DNA of 38,228 nt from Avimonoglobus sp965151315 (GTDB lineage: Bacteria > Bacillota > Clostridia > UBA1381), in the NCBI GenBank assembly GCA_965151315.1, contig CBCTZG010000022.1:1-38228 (forward strand). The letters are read 5' to 3'. The notes below the pieces were generated by a model, which was not told the origin of the DNA, made no database searches, and saw only the letters and a list, made by a program, of their open reading frames with translations. Position numbers and translations under genes: made by a program. Shown here one piece after another: positions 17,600 to 25,566 of the stretch. The number at the start of each line of letters is the position of its first letter. The first letter of the stretch is position 1.

Positions 17600-20131
17600 A
17601 TGATGAAAAAACTAATCAGCCTGCTGCTGCTGTTATCCCTGGCAGTGGTTCCCATGCTTCCCGCACAGGCGGAGGAAACGGCGGAGACACCACAGACGCC
17701 GGAAACCAGCCTGCTGACCGCGTTAGGGATCTTTGATGAGAGTACAGAAGAAAGTATTACCACCAATCAGGGATATATTCTCCATATTTTGCGGCTTCTG
17801 AATGAAAAACCGGCGCCCGCCGGGAATACGGCATCTGTATTCCCAGATGTGGAAACAAACGTGGCGGAAATGAACAGAGCCTATATGATGGGTTTGGTAA
17901 CCGGGAAAAATGGGAAGCTGTATCCCCAGGAGGCCATTACCTTACAAGAGGCTGTGATTATGATGACCAAAGCACTGGGGTATAAAATTATGGCAGAGCA
18001 GGAGGGCGGATACCCCAATGGATATCTCCAGGTGGCCAACAGACTGCACTTGCTCTCTGGTGTGCCGGACGCAGATTTAGACGCTGCTCTGACCTATCCC
18101 CAGGCGGCGGTCTTGTTTGACAATGCCCTGACAATCCCCATCCTGTACAGCAAATACTTGGGCGAAACGGTAGAATATATCCAGGAGGAGGACGTTACCG
18201 TATTGACCCAGTATCATGATGTGTTCGAAAAGAAGGGCGTTATCACCGCCAACCGGTACGCCAATATCAGCGGCAGTGAATTTATACTGCCGGCGGGAGA
18301 AGTCGTGATCGACGGCGAAAGCTTCCAGGCTGGGGAAACCAATGCGGAGGCCATGGTAGGCCACAAGGTATCGGCGTATTATCAGTATAATGAAAAAGAA
18401 AGCACCGCTGTGCTTTTGTATGTAGAGGACAAAAGCGCCGAGGTGCTGACGGTAAACGCAGCAGACATCGAGCCGGGAGACAGCATTGATAGGATTGATT
18501 ATATCAATGCACAGGATAAGACGAAAACGATCCGTTTCCCGGCGGATATGGTGACGATTTTTAACGGAAAGCGCTGCTTTGATTTAACTGTCCAGGATCT
18601 GCATCCCGAAAGCGGCAGCCTCACCTTTATCGATAACGACAGTGACGGCGGCTATGATGTGCTGAACATTGTATCCTATGCCGCCTGTGTGGTGAAAACA
18701 GTCATTGACAATACCGAGATCGTAGATTTTTATCAAAAGACCCAGCTGGATCTGGATACTTTGGAATACTATACAATGACGAGTAACGGAGAACCAGTAG
18801 AGCCCGTCGGTTTAGATCAGTGGGACGTATTGTCAGTTGCCATGAGCAAGGATGGACAGATCGCCGATATCCGGATCAGCACACAGAAGGTTACTGGCCA
18901 GGTGACGGGCCTTTATGAGGAAGGCGTAAAAATCAACGGCCAGGAATACGATTATTTGCCGGTTTATGAAGCATACCGGGCCGAAGACGCGAAAAACGCG
19001 GAACAGGTCGGGGACGCGGTACAGGCATATCTGGATTTTGAGGGCCGGATAGCGGCCGTGGACCTTTCCTGGAACGTAGGCCGGACCGGTATTTTGGTAA
19101 AAGCGGTAGCTGTAGAGGAAGCCGAGGATGAATACCTTTTTACCATTGTCGACCGGGAAAACGAAGGCGTCAAATATAAAGCGGCCAAAAAGGTAAAGGT
19201 TGACGGGATTACCTATCAGCATGAAAAGATCTTAGAAGCCGTGCAAAACATGAAACGGTATTATGGGGTAGTGCCCATCGTTTATGATTTGAACGCCAAG
19301 AGTGAAATCATTGCCATTGACACGCCGGAGCAGGGGGCGGACGAACGGGAGTCCCTGCGGCCGCTGTGCGAAAATGAGAGCATCACGTACGTCCGGGAGG
19401 CGCATTCCTTCTCGGCCCGGTTCTTCTTCGGCGGGTCCACCATGCTGACGTATGTACCGGAGGATCCCAACGATTTGGAGCAGTATGTGATCCAGAGCAT
19501 GGACATGGTGCGCAGCGATATGACGAAAACGATCTCCGCTTTTGCTGTGGGCGACAGCGTGATCGCCGATATTATCCTAATCCGGGAGGATGCAGGGCAG
19601 ACTGCTGTTTCCAATACAGAAACCTTTGCTTTGGTGGAGGGAATCAGCACCGCCATCAACGAGGATGACGAGCCGATCCATGTGATGCAGGTGTATAAGG
19701 ACGGTATGCGCGCAGAGGTTAAGACGGAGGATTTAGAAACGCTGACGGATGTAGAACCGGGCGATGTGATTTTCTACGAGCTGTCCGCCAATAATACCCT
19801 GAAGCAGTACGCGGAATTATACAAAAAAGGCGTTTTGGGTGAGTTTGATACGTCCCTGAGCGGGACAGGACGGCTGGCTGGCCGGGTTTATGCCCGGGAA
19901 GACAGTATCATCGGACTGTCTTTTTCCGAAAATCTGCAGGATCCGGGCACGATCCAGTATTTAAATCTGTTCAACAGGCCGCCGATCTATATCTATGATA
20001 CGAAGACGGATACGGTAACCACTGGCAGCATAGACGACATCCTGGATTATAAATCCTCCGGCAGCAGCTGCTCCCAGGTTTTTGTCCAGACTAGATTTTC
20101 TGTGGTCAAAGGCGTTGTGATTTACCGATAA
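17600..20131 (+). CDS. SLH-domain surface protein with long repeat-rich region of unknown function
   Basis: The predicted 843-residue exported protein has a signal peptide (MMKKLISLLL, cleavage near AQA). Three divergent SLH repeats follow at about residues 35-75, 80-130 and 135-185; the second (VFPDVETNVAEMNRAYMMGLVTG) is clearest. The remaining 650 residues are strand-rich, made of short units such as VTAADIEPGDS-like and VEPGDVIFYEL turns. They match no enzyme I recognise. N-terminal SLH repeats would anchor it to the wall. It follows the GH-A gene directly: the preceding stop overlaps the upstream in-frame TTG at 17591, but ATG at 17600 has better spacing from AGGGAGGG. It may organise the surface layer around the enzymes. 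Confidence 0.75.
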   Translation: MMKKLISLLLLLSLAVVPMLPAQAEETAETPQTPETSLLTALGIFDESTEESITTNQGYILHILRLLNEKPAPAGNTASVFPDVETNVAEMNRAYMMGLVTGKNGKLYPQEAITLQEAVIMMTKALGYKIMAEQEGGYPNGYLQVANRLHLLSGVPDADLDAALTYPQAAVLFDNALTIPILYSKYLGETVEYIQEEDVTVLTQYHDVFEKKGVITANRYANISGSEFILPAGEVVIDGESFQAGETNAEAMVGHKVSAYYQYNEKESTAVLLYVEDKSAEVLTVNAADIEPGDSIDRIDYINAQDKTKTIRFPADMVTIFNGKRCFDLTVQDLHPESGSLTFIDNDSDGGYDVLNIVSYAACVVKTVIDNTEIVDFYQKTQLDLDTLEYYTMTSNGEPVEPVGLDQWDVLSVAMSKDGQIADIRISTQKVTGQVTGLYEEGVKINGQEYDYLPVYEAYRAEDAKNAEQVGDAVQAYLDFEGRIAAVDLSWNVGRTGILVKAVAVEEAEDEYLFTIVDRENEGVKYKAAKKVKVDGITYQHEKILEAVQNMKRYYGVVPIVYDLNAKSEIIAIDTPEQGADERESLRPLCENESITYVREAHSFSARFFFGGSTMLTYVPEDPNDLEQYVIQSMDMVRSDMTKTISAFAVGDSVIADIILIREDAGQTAVSNTETFALVEGISTAINEDDEPIHVMQVYKDGMRAEVKTEDLETLTDVEPGDVIFYELSANNTLKQYAELYKKGVLGEFDTSLSGTGRLAGRVYAREDSIIGLSFSENLQDPGTIQYLNLFNRPPIYIYDTKTDTVTTGSIDDILDYKSSGSSCSQVFVQTRFSVVKGVVIYR

Positions 20132-20169
20132 AAGGTTCGATAAAAGATTGATGAAAGGAACGTGGTTTG

Positions 20170-22413
20170 ATGAAAAAACGTGGATTTCTTTCCAAACTGA
20201 CGGCGCTGGCTATGGTTGGTGCTATGATCTCGGCAGTATTGCCGGGCGTTTGCGGGCTGGCGGAAGAGGAAGGCGGGATCCTGTGGGATTCTATGGATAC
20301 CGCGGAGCACTGGTGGATGGCAGCAGACGATAAGCAGAGCATAACGCTGTCTGTGAATGAAAACCCGGAATTTGTCCGGGAAGGGACGGGCTCCCTGGCT
20401 GTCCGGCGGGTCGCTACCGGGCAGGCATTGATCCGGTGCGACGATGAATTTTTTTTCCCAAAGGCAGAGGGCAAGGTTATCCGCAGTCTCAGCGTTTGGG
20501 TCTACAGCGACGACGCCCAAGGGGATTTAGGTATTTTAGGCAGAGTGGGAACGGAGAGCATCAATACGGATAACACTGAAGCAAAGAAGACCATTGTGCC
20601 GGGCTGGCAGCACTGGGTGTTTGACGTGACCCAGTTTGACAAGATGGATCTATTTGTATGGAATTCTTCAACAAGCGCTGAAGGTACCCTGTATTTTGAC
20701 GATATGCGGATCACCTACAGCGACCCGGCACAGCCCCTGGATTCCTTTGAACAAGATTACGCTGAAAATTGGAATACGCCCACGTCGGTATATGCGGTCA
20801 GCGAAAATACAGACAAGCAGTATATAAAGGATGGAAACATATCCTTAAAGGTAGACTGTACTGCAGTGAATGGAGAGAGCTATGTGCTGCTTTCCAAATA
20901 CGCCGCAATGAAGCAGCTCGAAGGGGCGCGGATCCCAGAATTTCCGGGATATGCGAAAAGGGTGTTTGGATACTGGGTCTATAACGTAGACGCCCAGGGC
21001 GTATTTGTGGTGGGCGAGCGGAAGCTGAAAATGACGGAGCCGGGGTGGCATTATTTTAAGTTTGACGCCCAGGACCGGATTGGTGTACCCAGTGTCATTT
21101 TCCAGTGCGATCAGCCGGGAACCTTCTATTTAGATGCGCTGACTGTGGAATATGACGATTTGTCCGCAACGGTCTTAGACCGACTGGAGTCGTCCTCCGG
21201 CTGGAACGGGACAAAACCGGAATATTTGCAGATTGTAGATCCGGATGGGATATATGCCAAGGAAGGCTTGACCTCAGCAAAAGTCACCCTGCCGGCAGGC
21301 TTGGGAGAAACCGGCCTGCATCGGAGCGATTGGAAAAACAACGGATTAGCCATTCCGCAGAAAGCAGATCAGAAGCTGTCCCAGGTGGGACTGTGGGTTT
21401 ATGGCTGCGGCGACCCGGCGGTTAAGATAAAACTTGGTCTCCGCGATCTTGCGGGGGAAGATGTTGATACCGCATCCGTGCCCATAGACTGGGAGGGGTG
21501 GAAATTCATCACCTTTGACGCATCGCCGTCCATTGGCTATGTCTACCAGTTTATTGTGGAAAACAAATCTGATGCGGAGCAAATAATCTATATTGATGCT
21601 GTAGAAGCGATTTACGTTCCCGATGACGGCGTGATCGACAGTATGGATACCGTTGCGGAGACTTGGTTTTTCCCCAGCGGCAGCAAAATGACGGCGGAGC
21701 AAAATACAGATCCGGCGTTTGTGCAGGAAGGAAACGGCTCGGTAAAAATTACCCGGACGGGGGCCGGCGAATATGGGCTTGTATCCAAAAACCATGCGGC
21801 CGGCGGAATGAATTTTCCGGAAAAGCCGGGGAAGACCCCGGACGTAATCGGTGTTTGGATCTATAACGTGGACGCAGACGGCACGGTGATTTTCCACTTA
21901 AAGAAAGGCGACGCCGAGGTGCAGCAGCCGGTCCCGATGCCCGCGCCGGGAGAATGGACCTATGTGTCCGCGGACGTAGACGGCGCCGACAGCCTGTATC
22001 AGTTTATTTTTAAAAGCGAAGCGGAAGGCGGGACATTCTATATGGACGCGCTGACCCTGAATTATCTGGACAACGAGCGGTACGTGTTTGACAGCATGAC
22101 GCTGAAAAACGGGGATAACCCGCTGGTGGTCGGGGATCTGCAGGATCAGGATGTGATCACTTTAGAAGCCGCAGTGTCCAAAACAGATAATACGGAAAGG
22201 AAATTTTCCCTGCTGCTGGCCGTCTATTCGCCGGAGGGCAAATTGATGGGCGTACAGGAGGAAAAAATCACCATTGCGGCGGACACTAACGGTGAATTTG
22301 TCAAAACGGCGGCGTACACGGTAGAAGACGCGTCCGCAGTGGGCAGCGTCAAGGGCTTTGCCATGGACAGCTTAAATACGCTGCTGCCGCTGTGTGAATC
22401 TGTAGAAAACTAA
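20170..22413 (+). CDS. Secreted protein with four tandem CBM-like domains
   Basis: The 747-residue protein has a signal peptide (about 1-31). Four related beta-sandwich repeats follow at about 35-187, 188-333, 334-486 and 487-637. Each opens with an Asp-Ser/Arg-Met/Leu type start (WDSMDTAE, LDRLESSSGW, IDSMDTVAE) and has the FVREGTGSL-like, VWVYS/GVWIYN and TLYFDDM/TFYMDAL strands. Repeat 2 is the most divergent. A C-terminal domain (about 638-747) ends in FAMDSLNTLLPLC, a tail shared with neighbours. No catalytic motif is seen. ATG at 20170 has AAAGGA 9 bases upstream. Four tandem copies suggest avidity-based binding to a polymer. The ligand is unknown. Confidence 0.75.
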   Translation: MKKRGFLSKLTALAMVGAMISAVLPGVCGLAEEEGGILWDSMDTAEHWWMAADDKQSITLSVNENPEFVREGTGSLAVRRVATGQALIRCDDEFFFPKAEGKVIRSLSVWVYSDDAQGDLGILGRVGTESINTDNTEAKKTIVPGWQHWVFDVTQFDKMDLFVWNSSTSAEGTLYFDDMRITYSDPAQPLDSFEQDYAENWNTPTSVYAVSENTDKQYIKDGNISLKVDCTAVNGESYVLLSKYAAMKQLEGARIPEFPGYAKRVFGYWVYNVDAQGVFVVGERKLKMTEPGWHYFKFDAQDRIGVPSVIFQCDQPGTFYLDALTVEYDDLSATVLDRLESSSGWNGTKPEYLQIVDPDGIYAKEGLTSAKVTLPAGLGETGLHRSDWKNNGLAIPQKADQKLSQVGLWVYGCGDPAVKIKLGLRDLAGEDVDTASVPIDWEGWKFITFDASPSIGYVYQFIVENKSDAEQIIYIDAVEAIYVPDDGVIDSMDTVAETWFFPSGSKMTAEQNTDPAFVQEGNGSVKITRTGAGEYGLVSKNHAAGGMNFPEKPGKTPDVIGVWIYNVDADGTVIFHLKKGDAEVQQPVPMPAPGEWTYVSADVDGADSLYQFIFKSEAEGGTFYMDALTLNYLDNERYVFDSMTLKNGDNPLVVGDLQDQDVITLEAAVSKTDNTERKFSLLLAVYSPEGKLMGVQEEKITIAADTNGEFVKTAAYTVEDASAVGSVKGFAMDSLNTLLPLCESVEN

Positions 22414-22428
22414 ATTCGTATAATCATG

Positions 22429-22455
22429 AAAAGGCTGTCTATATGGCAGCCTTTT
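22429..22455 (+). terminator. Intergenic hairpin with short U-tract
   Basis: AAAAGGCTG (22429-22437) pairs with CAGCCTTTT (22447-22455) around a 9-base loop between two co-directional genes. The U-tract is only four bases, so partial termination or 3'-end protection of the upstream mRNA is more likely than a full stop. Confidence 0.6.
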
Positions 22456-22470
22456 CGTAAAGGAGAACAA

Positions 22471-25400
22471 ATGCAAAAGAGTTTCTTTTTACTGCTGCTG
22501 CTGACGCTGTGCGTTGTAAAACCGGCGGCGGCCGCTTCCCGGGAAACCGTGGCGGAGGATTTTTCTGCGGTGGAGCAGTGGGCGGTATCCAGCGGGAAGG
22601 GATATATTTCCCTGTGCGATGCCCCGCAGTTTGTTAAAACGGGAACCACCTCCGCCAGTCTGACCTTCCCGGCGTCCGACGACGGGCATGAAATGGAATT
22701 TGTGCATACAAACTGGAGAGAAGGCGGTTTTCCCGTGTATACGCCGGATATGTATGTAAACGATATTGGCCTGTGGGTATATGGATGTAATGATCCCAAT
22801 GTAGCGCTGAACCTGCAGTATGTGGATGGAAACGGCACATTCTTGCAGACAGAGCAGTTTGCGCTGGATTTTGACGGCTGGAAGTTTGCCCGGTTTTCCG
22901 CCCAGGACGCCCATTATATTTACGGGATTATGCTCAAAAGCGTGGAGAAAACGGCAAACCCGGAGCGGACGGTTTATATCGATACTTTGACGGTATTCCA
23001 TCAGGATATTGTGGATCTGCCGGTCTCCGTGCCGGAGAACCCGCAGACAATGCAGTTGGGCAATGACAGCTATCTGTCGAAGGTAAAAGGAGCCCATTCC
23101 CAGGACGTGGGCCAAAACGGCGTGGGCGTTACCTTTATGGCCAGCTCTGAAGTGGCAAAGAATGACAGCAGCGTCCAGTGGAAAAAGTTCAGCCCTTATT
23201 GGGTGCTGGATGAAAACCCTGCCACGAAAAATTCCTCCGCCCTGTATACCCAGGCGGAAGTGGACGGGGAATGGCTGGAGGTGATTCTGCCGGCGGCGGA
23301 ACTGATCCAGCGGGTTGAGCTGGTGCCGGCCCAGTATGGGCACTGCTTTCCCATCGATTACCGGCTGGAATCCAGTATTGACGGCCAGAACTGGCGGCCG
23401 CTGGCTTCGGTAACGGACTGCCGGGCGGGAGACCAGACGCCGCAGGTACATAGTTTTTCTCCGGTAGAAGCGAAATATATCCGGGTCACCTCTACCAAGC
23501 TGAAGCCTGAGGGGAATATCTATTATGCCCAGTTTGCGGATATCCGGGTGTACAATGCTGAGAATGAAAATGTGGCGGCATCTCGGAACGGCGCTGCCGC
23601 TCGGGCCTCGCATCCGCTGAACGGCACGGATTTTGACTATGATACGTTTTATGACGATGTGTTTGGCCTGGGCACAAACTGGGTGAATATCACCAATGAA
23701 TGGGCTTACTCCGATTATACCAGCGGGAAAAGTACCCAGCCCGGGCAGACGGAGATCGAAAATTTCCGCCTGCTCCACGAAAACCAGGTGCATATTCTAT
23801 ACCGCTTTACCAACGCCCCTGCATACACGGAGATCATGGCGGACCGGGATTTGGCAGCGCAGCGGTATATCGCGGCCATTGAGCCGCGGGTCGCGGCCCT
23901 GCGGGATTATGTGGATGTATGGGGGATTTTCGGAGAGATCAACGCGTTTGAGGAACGGCGGCTTTACGGCCGGGAGGCGGCGGAGAATTACGCTTATGTG
24001 ATTCAGAAGGTAGCCCAGCGGATCCGTCAGCTGGATCCGGACGCCAAAATCAATATTGCTACGGCCTTAATTGACTTTACCTGGACCCGGGATATGCTGG
24101 AATGCGGCCTGGCGGATGTCATTGATGTCATTGGGATCCATATCTATAAGGAGCAGCCTGTAGAGACTGCGATGCCGGAGATGGCCGGCACCTTTATTGA
24201 AAACGGCTATAAAAAAAGCGCCGAAGAACAGCCGTATGCTGATTATTTAGAAGAATACGCGGCATATCAGGCATTGGTGGAAAGCTATAATCCGGATATT
24301 GAGATCATGGTGACGGAAACCAGTGTGCAGCTGGGGGATAGCCCGCGGGAAAATGCTATCCAGGCCAAATATCTGACCCGACAGTATATGGTGGATAAGC
24401 TGGTGGGAGCTGGGGCCACGTTTTGGTTTACCGTAGACCCCATTCAGGCGGACTCCGTGGTGTCTACCCTGGTGTCCACCGCGGGGATCCGGCGGCCGGC
24501 CTGGTATGCGCTGAAAAATTACGCGGCGGTATTCTCCGATGCGGCGCCGTGCATGGATTTTCCAATTGAAGTTCGCGGCAATACCAATGATCTGATGTAT
24601 GCTGTTTTTGAAAACGAACAGGAATATCTGGTAGCGTATTGGTATGCGCTGCCATTCCGAAGCGATTTTCCGGGCGGGACCATCGACATACAGCTGGCGG
24701 CGCCGGCAGACGCGACGGTAACGGCGGCAGATTTGTATACCGGTGCGGAACAGCAGATCCAAATTACGGACGGCGTTTGCCGGGATTTAGTGGCACGGGA
24801 TTCCGTAACCGTACTGCGTGTGCCCAAAAAGCCGGGGAATGGCTGGGAAATCCAGCTGGACAGCTTGGATAATATTTCTTTGCATTGGCAGGCTGGGCCG
24901 GCGGGAAACCTGACGCTGAACCAGAATACAGCAGGCCCGCGGCTGAAAGAAGGGAAAGGCTCCATGGCCGCGTATAGAACAGCGGCCGGGACAGCCAGGA
25001 TTGAAAATGCCGGAAGCCTGCCGGCGCTGGAGGGCAAAACGCCGCAAATGGTCAGTATGTGGGTATACAGCCAGGACGCGTGCGGCCGGCTGTCCCTAGC
25101 AGGCAGCCGGGATGGGACGGCAGTCAGCAGCCCTTCCCAGGAATTGCAGCCAGGCTGGCAGTATATGACCTTTTCTATGCCCGAGATCGACACCCTGCAG
25201 GCTGTGCTTTGGGACAGCGCCGAGTCCGGCGGGACTCTGTATATGGACGATATACGGGTCATGTATGAACCTGCGGGGGCGTTTACAGTGGAGGATCTGT
25301 CTTTAGAGGCTGTTGACGGCGTATGGATCCTGGCTGCCAATGTTACAGGCGGCGCGGGCTGGGAGCTGACCCTGTTGATTGCGGAATATGACGATACGGG

Positions 25401-25551
25401 CCGGATGACAGGCGCGGAGCTGAAAACGATCCGGGACGCCGGGAGCGGCCAGGTGACGCTGCAAATGCAAAGTGCGCAGAAGCACGCGAAGGCGTTTGTA
25501 CTGCAGAATTTGGATACACTGACGCCGCTGGCGCCGGCGGTTGAACGATAA
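22471..25551 (+). CDS. Large secreted clan GH-A-like glycosidase paralogue with flanking CBM-like domains
   Basis: The 1026-residue protein is a paralogue of the 14694 gene product. It has a signal peptide (1-22), an N-terminal CBM-like domain (about 23-185, HTNWREGGF and GLWVYG), an F5/8C-like domain (about 245-385), a TIM-barrel-like domain (about 400-700), a second CBM-like domain (about 790-935) and the shared C-terminal domain ending LDTLTPLAP. Barrel segments such as ALIDFTWTRDMLECGLADVI align without gaps to the paralogue. The nucleophile is retained (VTETS, Glu616). The acid/base position reads IFGEIN (Glu489), so the usual preceding Asn is Gly488. GAGG-type site AAAGGAGA fixes ATG 22471. 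GH family and substrate are unassigned. Confidence 0.75.
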   Translation: MQKSFFLLLLLTLCVVKPAAAASRETVAEDFSAVEQWAVSSGKGYISLCDAPQFVKTGTTSASLTFPASDDGHEMEFVHTNWREGGFPVYTPDMYVNDIGLWVYGCNDPNVALNLQYVDGNGTFLQTEQFALDFDGWKFARFSAQDAHYIYGIMLKSVEKTANPERTVYIDTLTVFHQDIVDLPVSVPENPQTMQLGNDSYLSKVKGAHSQDVGQNGVGVTFMASSEVAKNDSSVQWKKFSPYWVLDENPATKNSSALYTQAEVDGEWLEVILPAAELIQRVELVPAQYGHCFPIDYRLESSIDGQNWRPLASVTDCRAGDQTPQVHSFSPVEAKYIRVTSTKLKPEGNIYYAQFADIRVYNAENENVAASRNGAAARASHPLNGTDFDYDTFYDDVFGLGTNWVNITNEWAYSDYTSGKSTQPGQTEIENFRLLHENQVHILYRFTNAPAYTEIMADRDLAAQRYIAAIEPRVAALRDYVDVWGIFGEINAFEERRLYGREAAENYAYVIQKVAQRIRQLDPDAKINIATALIDFTWTRDMLECGLADVIDVIGIHIYKEQPVETAMPEMAGTFIENGYKKSAEEQPYADYLEEYAAYQALVESYNPDIEIMVTETSVQLGDSPRENAIQAKYLTRQYMVDKLVGAGATFWFTVDPIQADSVVSTLVSTAGIRRPAWYALKNYAAVFSDAAPCMDFPIEVRGNTNDLMYAVFENEQEYLVAYWYALPFRSDFPGGTIDIQLAAPADATVTAADLYTGAEQQIQITDGVCRDLVARDSVTVLRVPKKPGNGWEIQLDSLDNISLHWQAGPAGNLTLNQNTAGPRLKEGKGSMAAYRTAAGTARIENAGSLPALEGKTPQMVSMWVYSQDACGRLSLAGSRDGTAVSSPSQELQPGWQYMTFSMPEIDTLQAVLWDSAESGGTLYMDDIRVMYEPAGAFTVEDLSLEAVDGVWILAANVTGGAGWELTLLIAEYDDTGRMTGAELKTIRDAGSGQVTLQMQSAQKHAKAFVLQNLDTLTPLAPAVER

Positions 25552-25566
25552 ACAAAGGAGGAACCT

